From contig BEXV01000171.1 in NCBI GenBank assembly GCA_003118195.1, positions 60,202 to 124,201 on the forward strand: a stretch of DNA of 64,000 bases. Direction: 5' to 3'. Source of the stretch: Hemicentrotus pulcherrimus (Eukaryota; Echinodermata; Echinoidea; Camarodonta; Strongylocentrotidae). Below, piece after piece: positions 42,301-57,300 of the stretch (its first letter is position 1; each line of letters begins with the position of its first letter). The position numbers were made by a program, and so were the translations under genes. Below the pieces are notes generated by a model. That model ran no database searches. It saw nothing but the letters and a program-made list of their open reading frames with translations, and had not been told where the DNA came from.

Positions 42301-45300
42301 GCTACTTGCTGTTAACGCCCCTTTCATGTTAACGCTTTGCTCTTTTCTTTCTCTCTCTCTGTTCCGTCCCTCTCTACAGTTGAAAGTGAAACACATTTTG
42401 CAAATCATGCACAGCAGCAACAAGGTAAGAATCAAATAGAAACCTGACCGTGTCCCTTCTGTTTATTAACAAACAAATAAGGTGTGATTAAACATTCAGG
42501 ATATATTAGTCGAAGCTATTCATACCTAATACTTGCTGTATGATAATGAATAAATTGTATGTATGTGTGTGTGTGTCTTAGCAGTAGGCAGGTTAGATTT
42601 GTTCAGACTTGTTACCTGGTGTTAACCCATCAAGGACAGTCTAGGAAACAGCAGGACCTGACCATTAGCACTCATCGTTCACACAAGAGATTCAAGTCAT
42701 TCTCTTGAGTGTCTTTGTTCCAGGAGAGCATTGTGTCAAGTTGTCCTGGCAACCAACATCATTGAAAGTACATCCAGTGGAGCAGAGCATCTTGATATCT
42801 TCTGCTTGAATGTGCATTTCATCCTCATAGATTTCTCACATGTTCATATCATTCTGCAAAGAAAGTCAGTATATAAAGCCAGTATGGTGATTCACTATCT
42901 GACTGACATGTAATGCCCTTTTTCTTCCAGCTTAGATCCTTCTATAGAAAAACAGGAGCAGAAAAAACACTGGCACTTAATCAAGCATTTGATATTATGC
43001 ATTCCTTATCATCCTTTCAATTCATCAATGATGTATGTCTGTGTTTATGGTACATTGGATATGTTCCTTACTCACCCATTTTCTAAGATCATTTAAAATC
43101 ATTGTACGGTAGTCATTTATTTTGTCATTAAGTTATGCTCATTTTCATCATCATCAGTCTTGTGAAAATTTAAATTCATACTAGATTAAAAATCCTTGTC
43201 TGATTTTCATGATACATCATCATCTTTAGAATCAACCACATCCCCAGTTCCCAATCAATCAACACTTCCATCCTCTTCATCATCGTCACCCCATCACCAC
43301 CATTGTCATCATTATTACCATTGATGATAATAACACTATTTACTTGTGCCTGCATCATTTTATGATAAAACCATTATCATAACACTATATTATTAATCAT
43401 CATCACCGGTGTCATCTTGTGTTTAACCAGTCATTGGTCTGTTAATCCTCATTCCATACCCTCTGGTGCATGGTATTTCATTTTCAGAGGCTAATGGCAA
43501 TTTCCGTCTTACAACCTTGGCTGACAAAGTCAAAAGTACTGCAGAAACGGTTGTTTCTAAGACAGCTGATAAGGAGGAGATCATGACGGGTAGCGCTAGC
43601 ATGCCAAACTCGCCTCACCCTGGCAGAAAACTACCAGTCTATGAAGCAGGTATTGATTGCCATGGATTTTTAGAACAGCTCAAATACTGCAAGTCTTTCC
43701 TGAAGATGAACTTGGTTGCCTAAGTGGACCTAAAGACCCATAGATTGTAGTCTTTGTGGTAAAGGTCTTCTTTTGAAACCAATGTTTAGATGATTCTTCT
43801 TTTTTCTGCTTGCAAAAGTAGAAAACAACCTGTAACAACCGCAGCCAATCAGCATTGGGGAACCAGATGTAGAAGGACTCAACATCCATCTAATTTTTCT
43901 TGAAATCTTTAATTCTCCATCTTATTACCTCTCTCTCTCTAGGAACTAGTTAAGCTCAGGTAGTGCTGGTGAAGTAGAAAGTCTTCACTATTATTTACAA
44001 GCAAGAAGTCATCCATAGAAGAGTCTGTCTTATTTTTTCTTCTTCCAATAATCCTTTTCTATCTCTTGTTTCAACTAATCTTGCAAGAGTAAAGCAGAGA
44101 CAGGCATGGTTCACAAGAAGGGTGATATTTGGTTGTATTATTGAAAAGAAAATCCAGGGGCATATATGTACCAACAGGAGTATATGAATGTTAAAGTAGC
44201 TACATCCAATCTTTTTTGTCAACTAAGAAGTGTCCCAATTTCCATGAACCATTAACTGCTTCCATGACACAGTGAAAAACAATGTTTCGATTACAAATAT
44301 ATATATGTATATTAGAGGGTGTTGTAACAGTTCAGGTTATATACTTGGTTGTGGTATTGTATGATCTCCAAACTGTATGGAAATGGTAATGACCATACTA
44401 CAGTTTAAACAAAACAGAAATTGTTCAAGATGGATTGAACAAGATACAGTTTTCATTCAGCATAGCGCTCATTGTAAAGCATATTCTGCATTTCTATAAA
44501 AAAAACAAATGTGATTAGATGTGGTGGTCTAACATGTGCTAAATGTATGTAGAAAATATAGGCTATAGTGTTCTGAGATTTATCAAGAAAATAACTTTAA
44601 CATGATGTTAGCATGAATTTAGTAGCTAATATGATAAGTGATACAATGCTTCTTTTATAAAAAGCTTTCATTCTATCAATTTGGATCGCTTAGAGCGTTC
44701 TTACAGCTTCACCACTCGTCAGGTACGGTCTTTCGCTGATCTAGCACCCATAAATGAAATCAGAGGTATACAATAAAGTTCTGTGGATTGTAATAACTAA
44801 TCACCATACACTACACACATCATGAAGAGTTACCACCATTAATTAATTCTTAACATATTAATAGTTTAAAAGACTTATCACACGTTTTTTTCCTTCATAT
44901 TGTGTATCCACATCTTCATTTATCAGCTCAGATATTTACAGGAGGAAGATTTCTTTACTATAAGTAATTCATTAAAAAAAAAAAAAACATGCCATAAAAT
45001 AAAAGACTGGCTAGAAGAGCTATTGGTACAGTCCCAGTAAACCTTTGTAGATTTCTTTTGCTACAATATAGATTTGTGATTATCTGATTTAGTTCTCCCT
45101 CATAGCTGGCTTTATAAGGATTATTTCCATTATAGGAATATCATCATAATCCTATACTAATCTAGCTGTTGACAAACACTTTTTGTACAAAAATGAAATG
45201 TTCACATCTGTTTGTTTCATTTGTCCATCCACTTTGTAACCTGGAAGCCCCATTGAAGCACATTGATAAACCAGCTTCCCCTATCTATTCATCTCCAATG

Positions 45301-48300
45301 TGTCCGTATGCTGCTGTACCACGCAAGAAAAAGAAGAAACCAGGTAGAATGTGGTCCACCTGTTAGTACCCCTCCTGTTTAATAATAGCCCTTACCTGTT
45401 ACCTCCTTGTTACACCATTGCAGGGCTTCAAAAAAAATAATGGGCAGCCAAAATCTTTAAAAAATCAAAATTTGAACAAAGGGCTCAGGTATATAAAGTT
45501 CAATTTGAACCCTCTGTCCAAGTTAGTTAGTATAGAGCCATGTTGGATAAATGATAAAGATTCCTGATACAGAAAAGGCTCCTCAGCTCTGCCCCTCATA
45601 AGAAAAGAAATCTACACCTATCATAGAAGTTTAACATGATATGTTCAGGTTAAAAAGGGATTATTGAAGTTTGTTTATCAGACAAGAAAATTCTTAGAAT
45701 TTACTCTGTGTAGACCTCCCCTATTTTATAGCTGTAATGTACATGATAAACTCTACAGGCAAAATATATTTTAAACTCTTTGTGTAATAGAGCCTTTATG
45801 TATCCATTTGTGACTAGCTGCAAATTCTTCACCCTAGTATTAATACTCACTGACCCATAGTATCACCTAACTAGCTAATTAAGTTATATATAATCCATTT
45901 ATTGATCCCGCATTCAGCCTACATTGATTGTAAAACATTATTATTTTATTATCATCAAGATAATTGAAATTGTATAATGGTTAACAGAGATGCCAACCAG
46001 TACGATTAAATTGTATTTAGTATGATAATAAGAGTGAAATACAATAATACAATATCACTTCTTAAAATACAATTTTTCATCTTTAAAAAAAATATAACAA
46101 AATAAAAACCCATAAAAACCAGCGGAATCGCAGAGAAACACGTACAAGTAAACCCCCTGCAACCCCATCAAAAACTTTGCTTTACAATTTTCTCATTAAA
46201 CTCTAATGAAAGAGAAAACATTTCACTTGACCATAGTTACCAGTAAAACATTTTTCTCAAATTTTTCTGGCCCGAGGCTGACGGGCTAGTGGTAGTGTTG
46301 AGTTTTCGTGAAAATCTGATTTTTCTCTTCAAAATCTGATTTTCTTTTTTAAAGGATACTCAGTCTGTTTTTTTTGTGTGTCAAGAGGTTGGCATCTCTG
46401 AGTTAACATATAGACATAATTCAGTTATAATTCATATTATTGAGAAATCTTGAAACTGTTTTCTTTTGTAGAAAAGTATCTACTGAAAAATAATTCCATT
46501 ATGAACTCCCATGACAATTACATAGCAAGGAAATCTATAGGTTTTTCTGTGCCTTTAATTTGTTAAAACTAAATCTGTCATTTCCCCCTTTGTCACATTC
46601 GTATGGCACATTGGTCATTTAAAACATCGTGCTAGATTTGTGTTATATTAAGGAAGAACATAATGCAATAAGTGGTGAAACATTTTTTTAAATATATCAT
46701 TGTGATCAAATTCATACAATTACAAGTACTACTGTGCAGGTGAAGCAAAGATGGAGCCTTTTTCCGTAATTATCTTGATGTAATTTTGTATTGATCTCTC
46801 GCTCCTTCATTACCAAACCCATGAAGTTTCTCTGCCTCTGAGTGGTAAGATATCCCCGGTAGCCCTGGGGGCATCGGCTACTAGCCCCAGTGCAGACATA
46901 TCTTATAAACCAGGTAGAATACTTGTCAACAACCCCCCCTCCCCCCTCCTTCAAATATTGTCTAAATCAACTCTACCATCTGTTAAGGTGTATTCCATTG
47001 ATCCCAGAGAATTAATTGACAAGTAAAAAATAAAGTCCGTCTACCATTAGAATATCAATACCGTAACAATTAGCCCTATGATAGCACTTCTGCATTAATA
47101 TGTAGTTTACCTATTGTGTTTAACCATTGGTATTGAGAATACCATAATCGACCCATTAACATTTTTGTAACTTTTTTTTGCTAATCAGCACACACCCGTA
47201 GGTAGTTTAATATTTTGAATTTGTGAATTGCATTATTAACGTCATTTTTGAAAAATATGCAAACATACTAATCAAGCTTAGAATATTAAAAATATTTCAC
47301 ACTTTGCATAAACCAAAGTTTTTGGGAAATGGTGTCACTGTGACACTGTGACTGTGTCAGAGATTCTGACAGTACCTGCTGCACAAACCAATTTATGTTT
47401 TTATTCTTAAACTTTTGGGTCTTATCGTACTAGAGACTGTGATCGATATAATGCTGTCATGACAACATATTTTGTGGCTGAAAGTAGATTGATTAGAGTT
47501 ATCTAGAGGTTTGTAACATGCTTAGTGTAGAAATACAACCAATATACTTCCGTCACATGTAAACGTCAGTAATCAAATATATTTAGAAAGTACCCTTTTT
47601 TTTCCACATATCACTTATATGTCATATTACTGAGATATTTTACCAAGATTTGAATCATATGATTATGGAATATACTAAACTTTATATTGTTATACCTTTC
47701 ATATTGCAAGTTTTGTGTATACTTTATTAGTGCATATTTGTTTTATCCTATCTAACCCTCTTGTCAAAATGAGAACGGAAATTTCATGCTCACTTATTGA
47801 CTGAGCTTCAAGAGCATTGGTATTTTCATTGTGTCACAAGAAGTGGAATTGATTATATTGGTTTTGACTTTTGCTTTTATTTTAAAATCTCTTTGCATCC
47901 AAATTTTGTTCTATTTTATTCAGTTGCATGTTGACTCAAATTCTGTTTGATAATTTTGACCTAGCATGTTATTATTTCATTTTGTGATGCTAGTGAATAT
48001 TGTGAGAGTAGCTTAATTGTTTGCATGCATGTTTATTAGTACTTGTTTTGTCTTGCCTTGTGTTTGTGTATCTGTAGTGTCCGAGAGTTATATACCGGCA
48101 CAAAGGAGGCAGGTCCAAGAATCTGTGCAGAGAAGTGCACGTCCAGGTAATATACATATTGATAATTTATTTAAAAGTTGAGCAAATTTCAGTTTGCAGA
48201 TGTATAGTCCATGTTATTGCAATTATGGAATGTACATCTTTCCTATGTAATCAGATAGATGAAGGAACATTCAGTATCCTCATTGAATGAAATATTTGTA

Positions 48301-51300
48301 AATTAGTCCATTCAATGTTAAATCCGTTGAATGCTAAGCCCAAGATAGCCCCTGATAGCGAATATTGAAAATGCGCTTTATACCAAAATTATAATTTATC
48401 TACTGATTTAAATGGCTTTTGCTATTTATTGTTAAATCAAATAACATGATGGCCTAGCATGATGACACATAAATGAAGAAAGACAAAACATTTTATGATA
48501 CTCAATGAATGCTATGTCCATCAAACTAGTTTGTATGTCAATGGAAAGAAAAAAAGAACATACTCTAGTCTTTACTTTGTTAGGTAAATGAATCATTAAT
48601 ACTGCTGTTAAATTAAAGGTTTTAAAACAAAGGTATCCAGCAAAAAGGTGTTTAGTGTTGAGTAAAAGAAACACAGTCAATAAATACAGTTAAACACTCT
48701 TCCTTCATCATTCAAATAATGGACATTCTTCTAATTTCAGATAAATAAGGGCATGTGTATGGATGTGTTCACACACATCTCTGCTATTAATTTGAATGAG
48801 ATAATTATTTGTCTTCAACGTGCATGTACCGGTATTTATATCTGTTGCATGATTGATATTAATTGCATGGATGTTATTTGCATGTTTTATGTTTTGTACC
48901 CCTGTCCCCCTCCCTACTCTGCAATCCTAGCTAACTATGCTAATGTCAAGAAGGGTGAGAAACCGAATGTCAACATCAACACGACCAATGTTCGCATCGA
49001 GGAGGTCAAAAATGAATACCAAGGAAACGATGCTTACTCCACCCTCGGCAGCATGCATTCTGAGATCCCTGAGACCAGAACTCGTGAGAACTCTGACTCT
49101 CAACAGTCTGCCGTGGGTTATCACGACGGTCAGATTGTGACCTTTCCCGATGGACAAATTGTGGCCAGTAGTGGACTAACACCAAACCCATTGACCGTCA
49201 CGTTTGAGGAGACGACTACCACTCATTCAGTGGAGAAGATGGTGCCACAATCAGATGGTAGCAATGTCAAGACCCTGTCAAGTCATCAGACCTTTGCCAA
49301 GTCTTACTCAACATCAGATGCATCAAGAGATCGGAATCTACAGACCATACTACAGGATGGCTTAGATAAAGGACCTCTGGCCATTGACATACCTCAGTAC
49401 TCTGAACAACCTCTCAAAGGTATGATATCAAACTTCTACTAGCTATCTTATTAGGTTGAATATATGAACTCCTTATTATGTAACCCCTTCTTTTTCTGAA
49501 GATCCTTGTCTTGTCAAAGACCAGGGTATAGTTTCTCTCCCTTTTATCTGATACATCTCGAGGTTATGACTTCCACATTATAAAACTTTAAGGATTCATG
49601 TATTGAAGTAAAATTTGAACATATAGGTACACTGTATGTGAAATGTTATAGTCTGCTGTTATAAAATTGTTAATCATTTGCTTGTTTTAAGGGATATTGA
49701 ACCATAGACTAACTACAATAACTTTGAGGATTCCTGTCTCTTTGTTCAGTGACTGTTATCAACCATCTTTAAGCAACGTTCTTGAGAAACTACTAAGTCT
49801 TTCATTTTTAGTTTTTCAATTAGAATGAAATTTTGAGAAATAGACCTGTGGTTTTTCAGCTCTTTTTTAGTTGAAGGTATCTATGTCAGGACCCATAACT
49901 TACAATAAAATACAATTTAAGAAAATAACTCTTGACATGGCTTATTACATATTGTCGATTCTATTTTAATCCACTCTAATGCGTTGTCTCTAAACAGCCA
50001 TCACTGCTCCGACTGTCAGCAGCCTCAATGAACAATCAAGCTACCGTAACAGGTACAACACCTCACAGGATGGCAGCAACACCTCTACTGGTTTCAGTCC
50101 AGGAGGACTCAGAGACTACAACTACAGCTCCAGCGAAAATGCCCAGAGAGAATATAACAACTACAACACTTTGGACAGCGGCATTGACACTGGACGGAGG
50201 CGCGACTACCAGACCGGCAGCCTAAGGGCAAACCCAAGAGGAGGGGTTGTTGAGAACAGCAGCTACGAAGAGACCCAACATTACATAGTCCCTGAGCATT
50301 CTCCTGCAAGTCCACCTCTAGGTCACAGTGCCATATCACCAACCTTCCATGATGTCCCTAGGATTACTAGCCCTGTTCACATGGGTTCCAGTCCTCCTCC
50401 TCTATCACCCATGATGTCCAGGGGTTTGACTCAGGATTCTCATCTCTCCTCCAGCGCTATGACCTTACCAATGTCAACCAGTCGTGGCCTCAGCACAGAC
50501 AATGGCAACTACAAGAGCAGCTCAAGCTACCAGTATCGAAGCGCTTCCAACATCGGCGATATGAATCGTGGAGGAGAGTCTCATGGTTCATCAACCATGA
50601 GTGGGGTCGGAGGTAACCGTAACAAGTGGTACATGGGTGAGGGTAGCGGTGCCAATGGCAGTACCAGTGCTTTCACCCCCAATCTGTCTGAGAGCAGGGA
50701 TATCGACAGAGAGACAAGCTTTGCTAACAGTGTGTATTCTGGTAGCAAGGTTCATGCTGCATCCAGTGACTATGCAACTGACTCCAGAGGTATATTGCAA
50801 TTGGTGGTATAAGTCAACAAATTTAAGAGGAATAACTTTAAAAAAAGAAATGAAATGAAATGATTATTATTCCTTATTTTATATTTTACTCATATTAAAC
50901 ATTTCTGAGCAAAATTGAATAGTGCAAAATTGTCTTTTTTTTACAAGATAAATTTCTATGTACAATGAGATCATTGATAAGCATTATAATCTGGTAATAT
51001 CAAATTAGTCTATTGAACACCTGTTCCCACACCCTGCAGTCTTCCCAATGTCATATTTTAGAATGTGCATGTTTGTTGCTTGTATTAGATTGCTAGATGC
51101 ATGTTTTATGGGACCATTCTGCCTTTCCCTCCTCTCCTAGTGCATGCTCCCCTGTCCACCAACCATCAAGACGACCTCTCTTCCGCTCCCATTTCCAATG
51201 GCTCCGCTCACTCCCACAAGTCCAGTTCCTACCGCTATGAATCCAGTGGCCTTTCCAATAATGGGGGCCTGTCCGCTGGGACAGGCGGGGTTTCATCGGG

Positions 51301-54300
51301 AGGAGGTAGCATGTCTTATGGTGGTGTAGGAGGGTCTGGTCTGTCCAATGGAACATCGGCTGATGCAGGGCGTTACTCCTCGAGCCACTCCATGTCTGGA
51401 AGTCGCTACTCTTCCAACAATAATAACTCTACGGGGGATGTCTTCTCTGATACCGATGCCGAGGTTGCTAGTACTATGAGTCGTGCTAGGAGCCAAGAAG
51501 GTATAGCAAAATCTAGCCTACAAACTTGGTCTTGATCCCATTAGGACAGCTTCTTGAAAAAGTGAAAATATATAGAGCGCAATGCTGCTATAGCAGAAAA
51601 TACATGACAAGATAATTGGAAAGCTGATAGACTAAAATCTATGATAAAATTATACAAATTAATAGCTCTTTACTTCAAAGACAGTGTACTGTTTTAGCTT
51701 AGATATAATGCTTCCAGTTTGAAGTAGATTATATTTGGTCATTGCAATGTGGTATGAACTAAAACATAGTGTGTCCCTTGTTTACAATTTAGAGAGGCTA
51801 CTGAAAGGAAATATGCAATATGAGATATATCTTGCTCTAGCATTTCAAAAAGCTTTGGTGTAGTTATACAGTTTTCTACATATCTTGCATTGAATTTAGT
51901 TGTGCTTTTCAATATTGCATAACATGTTTATCACAAACCACTGTGAGGTCCGTTGTATCTCAGAAAACTAACAAAATTATTTTGTGTAATTCCGTGGTTC
52001 ACAAAATCCTGGAAGTAAGTTACTTAGATAGCTTCTTTGAATAAAATATACAGGTTTTCACTTTGCAATTCTTATTTGGCAGATTCTCTTTGCATGTCCT
52101 GATATTTGTTTCTTGGATTCCCTGCTACATATAACTCTATATTATCCTTCATTCATATTAAGACTTTTTTTATTTTGGGGCTTCAGGAATATTAGAAAAA
52201 ACAAATAAAATGTTAAGCTAACCAGTAGTGAAGCTATTTAGAACACAGTTAGTGAGACGCAAAAATACCAAATATACCTTCATTTCTTCAACCCTTGTCA
52301 AGCCCTATATATTTCCCCAATATTTGGTACTTAACTTCTAAAATACTTTGCTAACAGTTTTTACTTTTCATTGTTTATGCTACTTTCCCTGAGTGATTTT
52401 ATTTATTTCCCTTCCTCCTTTTATCCAATAAGTTTTATACCATCGTCCTCCCATCCCCCAATCTTCCTACCTCCAACCTCCTCCCAATCATCATCATCAT
52501 CGACCACCACCACCAGAGGCTGTCCTCCGTCGCGCACGCTCTGCCAATTTATTTCGCGAAACGAATGACCCAGCGATGGACTATGCTTTTGTTGGAGGAG
52601 ACGACACAGTGTCCGAGATAGGGATGTCAGAGTATGAGAGGCGTCAGGCTAGGGTCATGGCTCGGGTCAATCACACGCTCAAACAACGTGTCGTTTCAAG
52701 GGCTATGTCACTTGATCATGTAGCAGCTCAACAGATTGTTGATAGAAGAAGAGGTAGAGAATAATACATCTTAAGTCCTCATTAATTATTGTTTCATAAT
52801 ATAATAATGATAATAATGAAATATCGTTATAATACTATAAAATCATTATTCAATCATCATTTATGTATAATTCCATATTATTAAATGAATATCGTATATT
52901 CAAGGGAAACATCTATAATCCATTATGCTATTCAGTTATATTTAAATAATAGTTAANNNNNNNNNNNNNNNNNNNNNNNNNNNNNNNNNNNNNNNNNNNN
53001 NNNNNNNNNNNNNNNNNNNNNNNNNNNNNNNNNNNNNNNNNNNNNNNNNNNNNNNNNNNNNNNNNNNNNNNNNNNNNNNNNNNNNNNNNNNNNNNNNNNN
53101 NNNNNNNNNNNNNNNNNNNNNNNNNNNNNNNNNNNNNNNNNNNNNNNNNNNNNNNNNNNNNNNNNNNNNNNNNNNNNNNNNNNNNNNNNNNNNNNNNNNN
53201 NNNNNNNNNNNNNNNNNNNNNNNNNNNNNNNNNNNNNNNNNNNNNNNNNNNNNNNNNNNNNNNNNNNNNNNNNNNNNNNNNNNNNNNNNNNNNNNNNNNN
53301 NNNNNNNNNNNNNNNNNNNNNNNNNNNNNNNNNNNNNNNNNNNNNNNNNNNNNNNNNNNNNNNNNNNNNNNNNNNNNNNNNNNNNNNNNNNNNNNNNNNN
53401 NNNNNNGGGAGGTGGAAAGTAATCCAATGTCATAAAAGAAAAAATGTTCTGGGATACCATTGTAATGTATATTAAGTATTATTAATTATTGTGAAACACG
53501 GTTAAGTCTCATTTGAGACAAGAGTACTCTACTAATGAAGATGAGAAAGTGGCGTCTTTTATCAATAACTAAGGTTCATCTGGTGAATAGTTCTGTGCAT
53601 TTCGACTATATGTTTATCATCTATTTCCATGTGAAAGAAAATGGGTTGACATAGCAATTTGCCATTTCTTTTGCTTCCTTCTATCAGGGTAAAGAAAGGC
53701 AACCTAACAAGCCATTGGTGTAAGCTACATGTCCCCATCTTTCCTTCTTCCATTCAGCTTATTTTCTCTCATAACATTTGTCTTCCTTTCACATGATAAC
53801 GTGAATGTTATTCGGTTCACTGGGATAAACACTAGCTACTTTTTTTCCATGAACCTGTTGACACAAATATGAGTGTTCTTTTTTTTTATTGATGGCTTTT
53901 TGCCAAAGATTTGATCCTGTATTAGCTGAATACTGTTTCCTAATGAGGCAATTTATTGCCAGAGTACTAAAATAGTTCAGAGCCTAATTTAATAGTCATT
54001 ATGATCTCACACTAATGAATGTTAACCAATTACCATCCATGTCCAGGAACATCTTGAAATCAAACACATGTATTATGCTTATGCAAGCTATTTTCTGTGT
54101 TTTTTAAAATATTTTTATCGTTTTTGAGTGTTTGGAAATTGTTCCCAATAAAAATCTTCTTGTGTTTGATCAACAATCATTGAAAAAATGTTTTTTTTTC
54201 TTCAAAATGATCACATAAAGTGCATGTCCCTACTTTATATCTGTTATTTTATGCCAGTGGACAATAAACAATTTTCAATCTTTTGCATGGAGCAGATTTA

Positions 54301-57300
54301 TGTTATCTAAGAGATAATGATGTTTTTAAATACTGTTTTGTAATAAGACTTTTTACACCTCACCAAGGCGCATGTATGTGAAGGGATATCTGTTCTTTAT
54401 GCCCTGATAGTGTATACAATTGCAAATTTCTGGGATTATCTGAGATTACTAACATTGATTTTTGATCACATTTTACTACTGCTTTCATCTTGCATACATA
54501 GTGCAAACTCATCCTCTTTACTCTCTTTATTGCTTTTTCCACAGGATTTTATCATTATTGTAACAAGATTAACTAAAACCTTCTTTTTCTCCATCTTAAT
54601 ATTAACATTTTCTCTCCCTCTTACTCTAACATTGTATGAGTCACAATGAGTGTACTAATACTTTGTGATTGCTCTGATATTAAAGTTCATTTGATGTCAA
54701 CATTTATGAATAACAAGTTCCTTTTATTTTTTTTCCCCTGTCATTTGCATATATGACATTATATTTTCTCTTTTCAAGTAATCTTTTCAAAAAGTTGTTT
54801 TACTTGATTGTTGTATTTCAGTGAGAATTTGATCATGATATTCTTGCACAATTTCATTTTGTGACATTTATATTTTTTTTTCAATACTAGATTGTATGTT
54901 TTCAGCAGGAAATAAATGGTACATTGGCACATTGCTGTTTTATATAGTAAATGATTTACATGAGATATCATGCTCAGTGGTTTAACTAGACAAAGAGAAC
55001 TGAAACACTGTAATTATGTGCTATTTAAGCAGGATCTTAGCCATGATAATTATGCAGAAAAGAAATGATGACTGTATGAAACCACATGCAATTCTGCATG
55101 AAACTTGGCTGTGAAGTCCATGTATGCGTGCTGTGTTAACTCACATTACAAGCAAATTATACCAAATGAAAGGAGAGCAATCCAGATTTATCAAATGACA
55201 CTTTATAAAAATAACAGCACTCCATATAGTATCAGCACTTCACTCAAAATGTTGACATTTTGGTGCATGTTTGACTTATTTTTGTCTTCTTCAATGTGTT
55301 GACCTGATGTGTCTTTGTCTTTTTTCCCCTGGGATATCAGATAATTTGGTTAACACGCAGACCTATGACTTCATGTCTAATGCTTCAACACGCTCTGCTA
55401 TGTCCGACAGGCCGCCATATGTGTATAGTTCAGGTATTGTCAAGGGAGAACTTCACTAACATAATTTTAAGCAGTAGCATGCACTGCATTTCATTTGAAA
55501 AAAATAGTTGTAGATATTGCTTATGCACCAATATGTCTGCTTTACCTAAAAAGAAAATGTGCTGCTAACAGTTTGCTGAGCTTGATATAATATTTTATTT
55601 CAATATCCACTGCATTGAGCAGTACTAGAAGCCTGCATATTCACATGATGGAAAAAGACCCTTCCCCCTTTATTGCACTTCTGCATTTTTGCTTTTATCT
55701 TTGGTAAAGGTAAAAAGACCAGTTTTGGAAATGCCCCCTCTCAAAAAGTGAAATGGAAGCTCTTATTACCAATCATGTGAAAGAATATTTTGACTAATAC
55801 ATGATGATAAAAATTTTGCCTGGGAACCCCCTACAAATTGATATATTTGGTAAATTAGTTTATCTATTGGGACCAAATAGATAATCGCGCACGTGTGCGT
55901 AGTCCCATATACATCTTTCTGTGTACAGTGCTTGTAACTTTACGAAGACTGGGCCAAATTTATTATCATTTTGATGGTTCCAGAACCTTGCAGTACACAC
56001 CAATACCTACCCGGTATATGCTAGATGATCAACCTTTTCTGATTGATTCCACAATGTTTCTTTCACAATGCAATCCATGACCAGAAGTGGTCTTTATCTT
56101 TAAGTATATTTCAAATATTCATATAAAAATAACATGCAGAGTAAGAATGTAGATTATTTCTTCTCCATCTCTAGAAAATGGAAATCCAAGAGTAAGATTT
56201 ACCGTAGAAATTGATTTTGTAATATTATAATATATTGATAGAAACATTTTCTGATTTCAAACACTTAAAATGTCATACAAAATTCTTTGCTGATATAATT
56301 TTTTATTTTAGATACAATTTAAAATCAGGAATATGGATTTAGTTAGGTTGGACAGAAACGAAATTCTGTTTCAGTTAACTCCTTTTCATTATTAGTACTG
56401 AAGAGCTTGCCATGTGATGTAAGGCTCAGACCTGTAAAGTGCATTATCTCAGACTTGTAGATTGAATTACGTTTTTTTTATTGATAGCTTTTTGTTATAG
56501 ATTTGATGCTTTAATAGCAGAATGCTGTTTCCTAATGAGTCAATTCATTGTCAGAGCACTAGACTTGTTCAAGAGCCTGATGTAATAGTCATTATGAACT
56601 CACACTTATGAATGATGAGCAATCACTATCCATCTCCAGGTAACATCTTGAAATGCATTTAGCATCAAATACATCTATTATGCTGCAAGCTATTTTCTGT
56701 GTCTTTTTTTACTTTTATCTTTTCATCTTATTCTTTTAATATTGCCCTTTTGTTTTTCTGTTATCTTCTTACCACTCTCTTTGATCTATTTTCCCCCATT
56801 TATATTTCTCTTGCTTCTGCTTCTTCCTTGATTTGAACAGACTGCTTTTGCTAAGTGAACTGCTTTGTTTGAAAAAACAGAGATATGCAAGCTTGTCTTG
56901 AGCCTATATTTTGCTTAATACTTAAAGAAATTTAAAAAAAGGAATAGTATAAAAGATTATTTAGGGTATGGTAGGTACTGCTAAACCTTTTTATTGGTTA
57001 TGACGGAACTTCTATCTAAATTGGTTTATACTCCCAACATAACCAACATAGAAATAATGGATAAAATATTTCTCACAAAAGTGTGATTTGTAGGTTAATT
57101 TGCTATTTTTAGCTTATATGTGTTTATACATATGAATCCCACTCAGAAATCATAGAAATACATTAGCGTTAGATTTATTTCTTCTCCTGATGAGCACTAT
57201 TATTTTCATTATTTTCTACAAGCAGTTTAAGGTGATTGATGCGCAAATCAAGAATGTTCATGCTTTTAAAAATAATTTGCCCTGCCAACAATTAGATTAG

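Larger units (their letters stand above)
45344..48077. other. Intron 21, with a TTAA-flanked MITE
   Basis: 2.7 kb. It holds the element at 45981-46406 and a possible 69-nt cassette exon at 46472-46540. Confidence 0.5.
52754..55340. other. Intron 26, with assembly gap
   Basis: Very AT-rich up to the gap. It holds copy A of a diverged intronic duplication at 53881-54106. Because the flanking exons are phase 1-1, a further symmetric exon hidden in the gap would not be detected. Confidence 0.55.

Noticed and set aside
44663..44693. Earlier acceptor for exon 20, giving extra residues before ERS
   Set aside because: It gives LDRLERS in a tempting frame, but entry at 44665 does not match the phase left by exon 19; 44694 does.
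52942..53460. 172-codon minus-strand frame
   Set aside because: Almost entirely undefined bases across the N gap.
56580..56646. Donor-like CCAGgtaaca in duplication copy B as evidence of an exon
   Set aside because: No open upstream frame with a matching acceptor, and copy A lacks the donor.
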